This document shows positions 1 through 6,096 of a stretch of 10,678 bases of DNA, in pieces. The first letter of the stretch is position 1, and the number at the start of each line of letters is the position of its first letter. A program made the translations under genes and the position numbers. The notes beneath the pieces were generated by a model. The model made no database searches. It saw nothing but the letters and a program-made list of their open reading frames with translations, and was not told the DNA's origin. Where the stretch lies: positions 1 to 10,678 of the forward strand of contig DEBN01000140.1 of assembly GCA_002348825.1 (NCBI GenBank), read 5' to 3'. This DNA is from Gammaproteobacteria bacterium UBA2955. GTDB lineage: Bacteria > Pseudomonadota > Gammaproteobacteria > Pseudomonadales > Azotimanducaceae.

Positions 1-282
1 GAGAACGAAGATCAGCCATGACAGGCACGCGCTTATTCGCAGAGCAAAGATCTAGTTCATCGACTGCTTGGGCAATTGCCGGACAATCAGCGCGCCGCAT
101 TGTTGCTGCTTTATCAGCAACGTTTCAGTACACAACAAGTTGCGGAAATACCGTGCTTGAGCGAGCGCGCGGCGGCATCGTTGCTAGCCAGAGCTCGACG
201 AACGACTCGGTCGGTGCACTCACAACACATGGGGCGCGAGGCGTACACGTCGTCAATATCAAACGATTTAAGACCCCGTTAG
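1..282 (+). pseudogene. Relic of an ECF-type sigma factor (sigma-70 region 4)
   Basis: One frame reads like region 4 of an extracytoplasmic-function sigma factor. A lead-in (KDLVHRLLGQLPDNQRAALL, about 46-105) is followed by FSTQQVAEI and then LSERAAASLLARARR, the usual helix-turn-helix that contacts the -35 element (up to about 207). The same frame has a stop codon at 19-21 with ENEDQP before it, so the gene is interrupted or truncated on its left. After the helix-turn-helix the frame runs through unrecognisable sequence to a stop at 280-282. The only in-frame start is a TTG inside the homologous part, too late to give region 2. Proline-cysteine replaces the usual small or glycine residues before LSERA, which also suggests decay. 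The family is fairly clear from pattern; pseudogene status is inferred from the stop and missing parts. A functional gene entering from the left and ending at 19-21 would lack region 4. Confidence 0.5.
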
Positions 283-428
283 AGCTATATGGGGCGCAAG
301 CATCTGGCAACACAACCGCGCCTACACGCTTAGCCACCCCGACCTACCCAAAAGCCGCTCGTAATTCTGAGGCCAGGGCAAATCGACTATTTACCTCCTC
401 CGCCAGGGCTTGAAGATAGGCTGAAGGA
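283..428. other. Non-coding stretch, nothing recognised
   Basis: All plus-strand frames are short or broken. One frame reads RPGQIDYLPPPPGLEDRL and ends at the TAG near 458. It resembles the linker of an anti-sigma or membrane partner often encoded after ECF sigma genes, but it is too short to name. It could be the continuation of the same decayed operon as the sigma relic. A longer open frame across this stretch has no family-like pattern and an unlikely amino-acid mix. Confidence 0.35.
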
Positions 429-445
429 GAATAAACCGTTTATTC
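429..445. repeat. Short perfect inverted repeat over the tetR stop codon
   Basis: GAATAAAC and GTTTATTC face each other around a single C, giving a 17-base palindrome that covers the TAA stop of the tetR gene. It has no room for a loop and no T-run, so it is not a Rho-independent terminator. It could be a protein-binding site or chance in AT-rich DNA. Confidence 0.35.
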
Positions 446-1006
446 AAACCGAAATTTAGGACGCAGTTGGTAGGTGGGCTTAGCACCGACACCCCCACGG
501 CCTTGATTCTGACGAGCCGTTAGTTGGCGTTCACTTGCCGCGGCCGAGTCAACGGCAAAATCCTCTTCGAAGGTTAGTCGGCACAACACCAAAAACAAAT
601 CTCGCCAATCGGCTTCGGACAAACTCGCGCGCACCACAGGTCCGTCCAAGAACCGGCGTAAAACGAGCTTCGCCGCCCGCCGCAGTGCCGCTTCTGCAAC
701 CAACCCGACACCGTCGTGATGCCGCATTTGCAGGTTCGACGCAAATTCGGCGCGCAGCAGGTCTTTCGAGCCAGGACTCAGTTCAGGCACGGACAGACAT
801 AAATGTTCAACCTGTCGCTCCAAAACTCGCTCCCAAAGGCCTGTCTTGCTGCCGAAATAATGGTAGATCATGCGCTTGTTCACTCGAGCACGCCGAGCGA
901 CTTCATCGACACGCAGCCCAGCGACGCCTTGCTCAGCGATAATGTCGGCTGCTGTTTCAATGAGGCGTTGCTGGGTTATTTTCGCATTTCGTGGCATATG
1001 TCTCAT
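440..1006 (-). CDS. TetR/AcrR-family transcriptional regulator
   Basis: A one-component DNA-binding repressor, 188 residues, near the short end of the family range. Residues 10-55 form the TetR N-terminal domain: QQRLIETAADIIAEQG, then the helix-turn-helix VDEVARRARVNKRMIYHYFG, including the nearly invariant YHYFGSK. The C-terminal part (about 70-188) is the variable ligand and dimer domain, so no inducer can be named. The tail after about residue 160 is basic and looks disordered. Two in-frame ATGs (1006 and 997) lie close together and neither has a clear ribosome site. An 18-base palindrome lies 6 bases upstream of the first, over a putative -10, so autorepression is likely. It is read in the same direction as alkA-ogt but has its own operators and an 85-base gap, so it is probably a separate unit. 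No divergent target gene is present, so other targets would be elsewhere. Confidence 0.9.
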   Translation of the reverse strand: MRHMPRNAKITQQRLIETAADIIAEQGVAGLRVDEVARRARVNKRMIYHYFGSKTGLWERVLERQVEHLCLSVPELSPGSKDLLRAEFASNLQMRHHDGVGLVAEAALRRAAKLVLRRFLDGPVVRASLSEADWRDLFLVLCRLTFEEDFAVDSAAASERQLTARQNQGRGGVGAKPTYQLRPKFRFE

Positions 1007-1011
1007 GACTG

Positions 1012-1029
1012 AGTAACTATATAGTTACT
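1012..1029. promoter_or_regulatory. Perfect 18-base operator palindrome upstream of tetR
   Basis: AGTAACTATATAGTTACT is its own reverse complement over all 18 bases. It lies 6 bases upstream of the first tetR ATG and contains TATAGT, a good -10 for tetR on the minus strand (bases 1021-1016). Size, symmetry and position fit a TetR dimer site for autorepression. The same half-sites recur at 1082-1101. Binding by this regulator is inferred. Confidence 0.7.
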
Positions 1030-1081
1030 TAAGAGTATCGAAATACCGCAATGAAAACACCTCGTGAATCTGAAGGTTTAA

Positions 1082-1101
1082 AAGTAACTTTTTAGTTACT
1101 T
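1082..1101. promoter_or_regulatory. Second copy of the tetR operator half-sites
   Basis: AAGTAACT and AGTTACTT are perfect inverted arms separated by TTTT. The inner half-sites AGTAACT/AGTTACT are the same as in the 1012-1029 palindrome, but the arms are 2 bases further apart. The two centres are 71 bases apart. This copy covers the TAA stop of ogt, so it sits upstream of tetR and at the very end of ogt. Confidence 0.55.
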
Positions 1102-1586
1102 AAGTGCCATTTACCATCCCTAGACTCCAAATCGAGTAGGAAACGTTTCGCCGGAAGCCCTCCAGCAAAACCCGTCAAAGAACCATTGCTGCCCACAACT
1201 CGATGGCAAGGTATGATTATCGCAATAGGATTTGCACCATTAGCGGAGCCGACCGCACGCACCGCTTTGGGACTGCCGACGGCTCGAGCAATGTCTCTGT
1301 AAGTGCGGGTTTCGCCATAGGGGATCTCCTGTAAGGCACCTAAAACCCGATTTTGGAAGGGCGTTGCAGAGGCTTCCAAGGGCAGATCAAAAGATTCCAG
1401 CCGCCCCGAAAAATAGGCGCGCAACTGGGCCACTGCCTCACCGAACCTTTTGTCGTCGCGCACCCAAGCCGCGTCTGCGGTCCGCGCTTTAGGTCCAGTT
1501 GAAAAATACAACCCGGTTAACGAGCTTTCGTTCGCCGTCAACGTCAGGTTACCGATCGGGCTAGGTACCGCGGTAAAATAAGGCAT
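1092..1586 (-). CDS. ogt: Methylated-DNA--[protein]-cysteine S-methyltransferase
   Basis: Suicide repair protein that moves the alkyl group from O6-alkylguanine (and O4-alkylthymine) to its own cysteine. Its 164 residues are typical for the single-domain Ogt type. An N-terminal ribonuclease-like domain (1-70) precedes the DNA-binding domain TPFQNRVLGALQEIPYGETRTY (75-96), with a winged helix (96-117). The active site is IIPCHRVVGSNG, with acceptor Cys127 in PCHR, followed by LTGFAGGLPAKRFLL. Start choice: ATG at 1586 has GGGAG (1600-1596) at 9 bases. An ATG at 1592 overlaps the alkA stop as TAATG, but its spacing to the same site is only 3. An open frame reaching further upstream only shadows alkA. 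It directly follows alkA, so it is presumably co-transcribed and translationally coupled. It supplies the O6-methyltransferase domain that E. coli Ada carries internally and that the neighbouring fusion lacks. Confidence 0.95.
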   Translation of the reverse strand: MPYFTAVPSPIGNLTLTANESSLTGLYFSTGPKARTADAAWVRDDKRFGEAVAQLRAYFSGRLESFDLPLEASATPFQNRVLGALQEIPYGETRTYRDIARAVGSPKAVRAVGSANGANPIAIIIPCHRVVGSNGSLTGFAGGLPAKRFLLDLESRDGKWHLSN

Positions 1587-1591
1587 AGTCA

Positions 1592-3055
1592 TTAACTCCC
1601 GGATCGCCTCTGCGCCGCCGCAAACCATAAATACATCAGCGCATAGGCGCGCCAGGGTTGCCACGCCTTGGCTTGCGCTGCAGCCTTGGCAGGTGTTGTG
1701 CCCAGCTGTTTTAGTACCACCCAATCGTTGCGCGGAAACGCATCCGGATCTTTGCTGACCCGCAAATTTATGTAATCGACCGTCCACGGGCCAATGCCTG
1801 GGACGGCCATAAGCCTGGTGCTCAATTGGTCTTGATCACAGACATCCGAAAGCTCCAGTTCGCCACGATAAACCTCTCGCGCCAACAGGCTGATGGCTCG
1901 GCCGCGACGACCGGGCATACCAATCTCTGCAATATCTCGATCACACAATTGCTCGGGAGTCGGAAAGTTGCCGTCCCCATATCGCTGGATCATGGCGTTT
2001 GCCAGTGCGGTGCCTCGGGCGACACTTACCTGTTGGCCGAGTATGGCTCTGACTGCGGTTTCAAAACTATTCCACGCCCCGGGCACACGCAGGCCTGGGG
2101 CTTTGTTAACCCAAGGTTTTAGCAACGGCTGTTGGACCAAATGCGCATGGATGCTTACACCATCTGCGTTGAGATCGAATACCCGCACAACCCGACGAAG
2201 CAGACCGTGGATAGACTCAGTACCCATGGGTATTTGCACCCGCAAATTTTGTCCTTCGCGCACCACCACCACTGAGCCCTGCCGATTCGGCAGCTGCCGC
2301 TCGTAGCGATGCCCTTGGACCGCTTCGACACCGTTTAACGCTCGATGCCGCAAGTACTTAAACACCCAATCGAAGTCATATGGAGGACGCACGGGTAACG
2401 TCAATGAAAGAGTCCCCGGCGCCCGGGGACTGCCGCGCTGTTCGCGCAAAGCGCTCGGTGTGCAGTGAAAAAATTTCTGCAGTTCGCGATTGAACTGGCT
2501 AACGCTGTCGTAACCTGCGAATCGCGCTACTTGAGTCAGTGGCAGTTCGCTCGCGAGCAGCTGACGCGCCAACTGCACCCGCCTAAAACGCCCGATTGAG
2601 GATGGCGTCGAGCCCAACACCCGCATAAAACGTCGATCCAACTGTCGTTCGCTGAGGTCCAGCCGTTGCGCCAGCGCCGACACGGGCTGGTTATTTAAAA
2701 AACCATCATCAATAAGTCTTAAAGCCCGAGTTACACTGGAACTACCCAATAACGTTTCGGGCATCGGTAGCGCCAACTCTGGCCGACATCGCAAACACGG
2801 ACGATATCTCGCCTCTGCAGCGGCCGCCGCAGAAGCAAAATAGCGTACATTCTGCTCCCTTGGCAGGCGCTTAGGACAGGACGGACGGCAAAATATGCCG
2901 GTGGTCACCGTGGCCAAAAAAAAGCGCCCATCAAATCGAGGATCCCGGCTTAGGCGCGCGCGCTTGCACACCTCAGCGGAAGGGAGTGCAGTAATTTCAC
3001 TGGCCGGCGCGGTGGTGGCACCAGACGCTCTAACGCTTTCGTTGTTGTTGTGCAT
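1592..3055 (-). CDS. alkA: Ada-AlkA fusion: methylation-sensing AraC-type activator and DNA-3-methyladenine glycosylase II
   Basis: A 487-residue bifunctional protein. Residues 28-95 are the Ada metal-binding domain. Cys56, Cys60, Cys87 and Cys90 have the same spacing as Cys38/42/69/72 of E. coli Ada, so Cys56 should be the acceptor for methyl groups from phosphotriesters. Residues 105-205 are an AraC helix-turn-helix pair (LAQRLDLSERQLDRRF; VARFAGYDSVSQFNREL). Residues about 215-325 match the AlkA N-terminal domain, and 330-480 the HhH-GPD glycosylase, with hairpin VPGIGPWTVDYINLR (418-432) and Asp444 (in PRNDWVV) at the position of catalytic Asp238 of E. coli AlkA. It excises N3-methyladenine and other alkylated bases. 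Start: the frame extends to a TTG at 3121, but that stretch is promoter DNA, so I chose ATG 3055. No Shine-Dalgarno is visible; a -10-like TATAGT ends 6 bases upstream, so the message may be leaderless. Translation leads straight into ogt. Confidence 0.93.
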   Translation of the reverse strand: MHNNNESVRASGATTAPASEITALPSAEVCKRARLSRDPRFDGRFFLATVTTGIFCRPSCPKRLPREQNVRYFASAAAAAEARYRPCLRCRPELALPMPETLLGSSSVTRALRLIDDGFLNNQPVSALAQRLDLSERQLDRRFMRVLGSTPSSIGRFRRVQLARQLLASELPLTQVARFAGYDSVSQFNRELQKFFHCTPSALREQRGSPRAPGTLSLTLPVRPPYDFDWVFKYLRHRALNGVEAVQGHRYERQLPNRQGSVVVVREGQNLRVQIPMGTESIHGLLRRVVRVFDLNADGVSIHAHLVQQPLLKPWVNKAPGLRVPGAWNSFETAVRAILGQQVSVARGTALANAMIQRYGDGNFPTPEQLCDRDIAEIGMPGRRGRAISLLAREVYRGELELSDVCDQDQLSTRLMAVPGIGPWTVDYINLRVSKDPDAFPRNDWVVLKQLGTTPAKAAAQAKAWQPWRAYALMYLWFAAAQRRSGS

Positions 3056-3061
3056 GGCCAA

Positions 3062-3067
3062 ACTATA
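3062..3067 (-). promoter_or_regulatory. Putative -10 element of alkA-ogt
   Basis: TATAGT on the minus strand differs from TATAAT at one position and lies 6 bases upstream of the alkA ATG. No good -35 is seen about 17 bases further up, which suits an activator-dependent promoter. A transcript starting about 7 bases downstream would begin at or next to the ATG. Confidence 0.35.
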
Positions 3068-3110
3068 GTCAAAAACTGCGCAAAATCGGACGCCGATAAA
3101 ATTTAACCAA

Positions 3111-3118
3111 TGCGCTTT
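3111..3118 (-). promoter_or_regulatory. Candidate Ada box upstream of alkA
   Basis: The minus strand reads AAAGCGCA, the word known from the E. coli ada promoter. It is centred about 59 bases upstream of both the chosen ATG and the start point predicted from the TATAGT, a distance suited to activation by methylated Ada. The gene it precedes encodes an Ada-type sensor, which supports autoregulation. An 8-base match can occur by chance. Confidence 0.5.
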
Positions 3119-3161
3119 CAATGGTGTGAATTTCTGCGCTCATGTACCCTAATTATTCATC

Positions 3162-3168
3162 AAGGAGG
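3162..3168 (+). promoter_or_regulatory. Strong ribosome binding site deciding the hydrolase start
   Basis: AAGGAGG lies 4 bases before ATG 3173. It rules out the upstream in-frame ATG at 3110, which would add 21 residues read from the alkA promoter region. Confidence 0.8.
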
Positions 3169-3172
3169 CAGT

Positions 3173-3871
3173 ATGGCTGAAGAAAAGTGGACCGAACCCA
3201 ATAATCTCATCATTGAGCAAATTGAAATTGGCCCAATGCAAAACTTTACTTATCTCATTGGTTGCCGCAGCACCCAAGAAGTTGTTGTGGTCGACCCAGC
3301 CTGGGATGTCGCCAACCTGATGCAGCACATCAATACCAAGGGCTACACCTTAAACGCCGCTCTGGCCACCCACTACCATCCCGACCATGTTGGCGGTTCT
3401 TTCGGCAGCAACAACGTAGAGGGCGTCGCCACGCTCATGGAACTCAATCCGGTGAAAGTCTATGCCCACAAGCTGGAGGTACCCGGCCTCAAAAAGGTCA
3501 CAGAGCTGTCCGATTCCGACATTGTTAGCGTCGATTCCGGCGACACGCTAAAGGTCGGCAACATCGAGATAGAATTTCTACACACGCCGGGCCATACCCC
3601 CGGCAGCCAGTGTTTCCGCGTAAAAAACACCCTCATCAGTGGCGATACCCTGTTCATAAACGGCTGCGGGCGTGTCGACCTCCCTGGGTCTAACTCCGAA
3701 GACATGTATCACAGCATCTGCAAACTTTGCGAACTGCCTGACGATACGCTGTTACTCCCTGGACACAACTACGGGCAGGTACCCAACGCCACACTGGGCG
3801 ACACCAAACAGATGAACACCTATATGCACATCAAAAATATGGAAACGTGGAAAACCATCATGGGCGACTGA
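3173..3871 (+). CDS. MBL-fold metallo-hydrolase (glyoxalase II-like)
   Basis: A 232-residue soluble metallo-beta-lactamase-fold protein with the complete metal-binding set: THYHPDH (His67, His69, Asp71, His72), His141 in TPGHTPGS, Asp158 in SGDTLF and His198 in PGHNYG. This is the glyoxalase II / hydroxyacylglutathione hydrolase-like branch, whose members hydrolyse thioesters or, in the ETHE1 type, oxidise persulfides. CGRVDLPGS after GDTLFINGCG resembles the GCGR(T/V)D stretch shared by GloB-like and ETHE1-like proteins, so the substrate cannot be fixed from sequence. It has no signal peptide and no C-terminal glyoxalase-II substrate domain, so true GloB is unlikely. It diverges from alkA across a 117-base gap. 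The crotonase gene follows after 34 bases with its own ribosome site, which suggests an operon and perhaps a shared acyl-CoA or thioester route. That link is inference. Confidence 0.88.
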   Translation: MAEEKWTEPNNLIIEQIEIGPMQNFTYLIGCRSTQEVVVVDPAWDVANLMQHINTKGYTLNAALATHYHPDHVGGSFGSNNVEGVATLMELNPVKVYAHKLEVPGLKKVTELSDSDIVSVDSGDTLKVGNIEIEFLHTPGHTPGSQCFRVKNTLISGDTLFINGCGRVDLPGSNSEDMYHSICKLCELPDDTLLLPGHNYGQVPNATLGDTKQMNTYMHIKNMETWKTIMGD

Positions 3872-3905
3872 TGCCCTTCGAGCTGCAACGGGAGAGATTA
3901 CACAG

Positions 3906-4658
3906 ATGTACGTCACCATCAACGACTTAGTTACCTACGAATCCGTCGATCATGTCGCCACCATCACCATCAATCGCGCCGAGCGTATGAACGCCCTCAA
4001 CGAAGAGGTGATTATTGGCCTCCAACGCGCTTGGCAACATCTGGAGCAAAGCGAAGACCGTGTAGCGGTTCTGCATGCTGCGGGCGACAAAGCATTCTCC
4101 GTCGGCGCCGACGTTAAAGACCCGCCGAAAGAAATGTGGCAGGGCGTGCCCAGCATTGGCGCGAACACCAGCAAGCCCGTAATCGCCGCGGTTCACGGCT
4201 GGTGTATCGGCGGTGCCTACGTAATCGTACAGATGTGCGACATGGTGGTTGCCGCCAGTAACACGACCTTCAAATATCCAGAGGCGCAGTTGGGATTTAC
4301 CGGGGGTTTAATCAGCAGCGCAGTGGCGCGCATCCCGCACAAAGTCGCGATGGAATTTATGCTGTTAGGCGAAGATTTTGGCGCCGAGCGGGCTTTCAGC
4401 GTGGGCATGGTCAACAAGATCGTTGCGGTCGGAGAAGAACTGGCCGCGGCTCAAGCGTGGGCTAAAGTCCTCGCAAAGTCCGCGCCGCTGGTTGTGGACA
4501 CCATCAAGCGCTTTGCTCTAGAAACCTTGAACAAGAGTCCGGCAGAAGCCGGCGCCGTAGCGCGAGAACAATTACTTGCCGTGCGGAATAGCGACGACGG
4601 CGCCGAAGGTCGGCGCGCCTTCGCTGAAAAGCGTACACCGGAATTTAAGGGCCGCTGA
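3906..4658 (+). CDS. Enoyl-CoA hydratase/isomerase (crotonase) family protein
   Basis: A 250-residue crotonase-fold protein; relatives bind acyl-CoA thioesters and stabilise an enolate in an oxyanion hole. Visible landmarks are ITINRAERMNAL (20-31), the first oxyanion-hole strand AFSVGADVK (63-71), the second at AAVHGWCIGGAY (94-105) and MCDMVVA (110-116). FKYPEAQLGFTGG (122-134) keeps Glu126, equivalent to Glu164 of rat enoyl-CoA hydratase. The partner Glu144 is replaced by Val106, at the expected 20-residue spacing. With one catalytic glutamate it may be an isomerase or another crotonase activity rather than a classical hydratase. GGAGAG at 3891-3896 lies 9 bases from the ATG. It follows the MBL-fold gene by 34 bases, so the two are probably co-transcribed. 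The C-terminal DGAEGRRAFAEKRTPEFKGR ending is typical for the family, so the protein looks complete. Confidence 0.93.
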   Translation: MYVTINDLVTYESVDHVATITINRAERMNALNEEVIIGLQRAWQHLEQSEDRVAVLHAAGDKAFSVGADVKDPPKEMWQGVPSIGANTSKPVIAAVHGWCIGGAYVIVQMCDMVVAASNTTFKYPEAQLGFTGGLISSAVARIPHKVAMEFMLLGEDFGAERAFSVGMVNKIVAVGEELAAAQAWAKVLAKSAPLVVDTIKRFALETLNKSPAEAGAVAREQLLAVRNSDDGAEGRRAFAEKRTPEFKGR

Positions 4659-4665
4659 ACGGCGC

Positions 4666-4867
4666 CTAAGCTAAAGCCGCCTTAACCGCCGCGGCCGTGG
4701 ACGCTGGCTCACCCAGAGCAACAGGCGGATAACCACTGTCCACAAACTCTATGCCCAGCTCTGGCAAGTCGGCGAGGCGTATAGCTCCGCACGTTCAGGT
4801 CTTTAACTTGGCCATGCAAAAACTCTATGCCTTGGTGTAAGCCAAAGGATGCCTTCGTATCCCTCGC
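4666..4867 (-). pseudogene. Frameshifted C-terminal relic of a xanthine/aldehyde dehydrogenase molybdopterin-binding subunit
   Basis: Two overlapping minus-strand frames together read like the last 65 residues of a large molybdenum hydroxylase subunit. Bases about 4856 down to 4781 give SFGLHQGIEFLHGQVKDLNV then RSY. A shift of frame near 4780-4790 leads to IRLADLPELGIEFVDSGYPP, then VALGEPAS and an alanine-rich tail ending at TAG (4668-4666). In intact relatives (isoquinoline 1-oxidoreductase beta, xanthine dehydrogenase) the order is GL...IxFxxGxVxxxNxxxY, then LADxPE...VDS, then GVGEP with the catalytic glutamate. The match in order and spacing across the frame break is why I read it as one decayed gene. 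No upstream part is present: the fragment begins right where mdh ends, in the mdh frame after its stop. It has no start or ribosome site. Confidence 0.55.
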
Positions 4868-5842
4868 CTATGGCAGCAAGTGGGCGACCGCGTCACGCTC
4901 CTCGGCCAACTCGGCTTCAGTGGCGGCCATTTTTTCAGCGCTGAATTCGCCGATCTCGATGCCCTGCACAATTTCCCAGTCGCCCGCGGAGCAGCGCACA
5001 GGAAATGAATAGATCAGTCCTTTTTCAATGCCGTAACTGCCGTCCGAGTATACGCCCATGCTAGTGATCGTAGCGCTGCCCAGTACCCAATCACGCATGT
5101 GATCAATGGCAGCATTAGCCGCTGACGCTGCGCTAGAAGCACCACGGGCTTCAATGATTGCTGCACCACGTTGTTGCACCGTAGGAATGAATTCATTGGT
5201 GTACCAAGCCATATCAACTGACGCCATCGCATCAGTGCCGTCTACAGTTGCACGATGAATATCCGGGTATTGGGTGGCCGAGTGATTGCCCCAAATGCAT
5301 AAGCCATCCACATCGCTAACGTGCTTGCCAGTTTTTTGCGCCAACTGCGCCATGGCGCGGTTATGGTCTAGACGCGTCATCGCGGTGAAATTGCGCGGGT
5401 TCAAGTCTGGCGCATTGCGCTGAGCAATCAAACTGTTGGTGTTTGCGGGATTACCAACCACCAGAACTTTTACATCGCGCGATGCGCTGTCGTTTAGCGC
5501 CTTACCCTGAACAGAAAATATCGCCGCGTTCGCTTCCAACAAGTCCTTTCGTTCCATGCCTGGACCTCGCGGCCGCGAGCCCACGAGCAACGCATAGTCG
5601 GCGTCTTTGAATGCCACACTCGGATCATCGGTATAAATTACTTCCTGCAAAAGCGGAAACGCACAATCATCGAGTTCCATTACCACGCCGGCTACAGCAC
5701 CAAGTGCTGGGGTTATTTCTAACAATTGCAGGATAACCGGCTGGTCTTTACCCAACATGGCGCCGGAAGCCACTCGAAACAACAGCGCATAGCCAATCTG
5801 GCCTGCAGCACCGGTAATGGTTACGCGAACGGGATTTTTCAT
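4868..5842 (-). CDS. mdh: Malate dehydrogenase (NAD-dependent)
   Basis: Oxidises L-malate to oxaloacetate in the citric acid cycle; cytoplasmic. The 324 residues are the usual length of the cytosolic-type bacterial Mdh (close to 326) rather than the 312-residue E. coli type. Visible parts are dinucleotide-binding [12 protein letters not shown] (10-21), the substrate loop [13 protein letters not shown] with Arg92 and Arg98, [10 protein letters not shown] (128-137), Asp159 and Arg162 in MTRLDHNRA, catalytic His187 in [12 protein letters not shown], and [12 protein letters not shown] near the C-terminus. The end [10 protein letters not shown] matches the family terminus, so the stop at 4870 is natural even though relic coding sequence follows in the same frame. 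ATG 5842 is preceded by a purine-rich AGAGAGAG as a modest ribosome site. It is divergent from gltB and convergent with the crotonase gene, and monocistronic as seen here. Confidence 0.96.
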   Translation of the reverse strand: MKNPVRVTITGAAGQIGYALLFRVASGAMLGKDQPVILQLLEITPALGAVAGVVMELDDCAFPLLQEVIYTDDPSVAFKDADYALLVGSRPRGPGMERKDLLEANAAIFSVQGKALNDSASRDVKVLVVGNPANTNSLIAQRNAPDLNPRNFTAMTRLDHNRAMAQLAQKTGKHVSDVDGLCIWGNHSATQYPDIHRATVDGTDAMASVDMAWYTNEFIPTVQQRGAAIIEARGASSAASAANAAIDHMRDWVLGSATITSMGVYSDGSYGIEKGLIYSFPVRCSAGDWEIVQGIEIGEFSAEKMAATEAELAEERDAVAHLLP

Positions 5843-5933
5843 TTTCTCTCTCTTGATGTCAGTTAAGCCAATAAGCAGCCGCGCATTCTAGTTCGATTCG
5901 ACAATAAATTCTGCCCTCCGAGGAGTTCAGTGC

Positions 5934-6071
5934 ATGGGGCGTAGCGCGCCGAAGAGCCGCCGAATATCAGCCATTGGTGTTAACCGCTTCAGGTACCGCT
6001 ATGCCGTATTTTTGTTCAAAAACTTGTTTTTATGCCCTCGTAATCGATCCAGATACTTATACACGACTTAA
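5934..6071 (+). CDS. Possible 45-residue small protein, unrecognised
   Basis: An ATG at 5934 is preceded by GAGGAG (5920-5925) at 8 bases, a better ribosome site than that of mdh or gltB. The frame encodes 45 residues: a basic start (MGRSAPKSRR), a short hydrophobic patch (YAVFLFKNLFLC, residues 21-32) and a basic tail. The patch is too short and too charged to be a confident membrane helix. No family is recognised, and an overlapping frame of similar length is also open, so this may be chance. It ends 26 bases before the NtrC-like site. Confidence 0.2.
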   Translation: MGRSAPKSRRISAIGVNRFRYRYAVFLFKNLFLCPRNRSRYLYTT

Positions 6072-6096
6072 ATATCGGCTATTTCCTACAATTCCG

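Noticed and set aside
1587..1787. Upstream extension of the ogt frame to an ATG at 1787
   Set aside because: It lies wholly inside the C-terminal glycosylase coding sequence of alkA and reads as a shadow; the methyltransferase domain begins at MPYF.
3056..3121. 22-residue N-terminal extension of Ada-AlkA from a TTG
   Set aside because: The codons include the AAAGCGCA and TATAGT motifs, there is no ribosome site, and the Ada domain begins well after the ATG at 3055.
4745..4836. Repeated AACTCTATGCC words in the gap before mdh
   Set aside because: Both encode the GIEF tetrapeptide in the two parts of the molybdenum hydroxylase relic, so they are coding coincidence and not a repeat element.
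5888..5905. TTCGATT with TAG before it, like a tRNA T-loop
   Set aside because: The flanking five bases do not pair and no acceptor or anticodon stems can be found around it.
6018..6031. AAAAAC TT GTTTTT inverted repeat
   Set aside because: Six-base AT-rich arms with a 2-base centre; expected by chance and not placed near a start.
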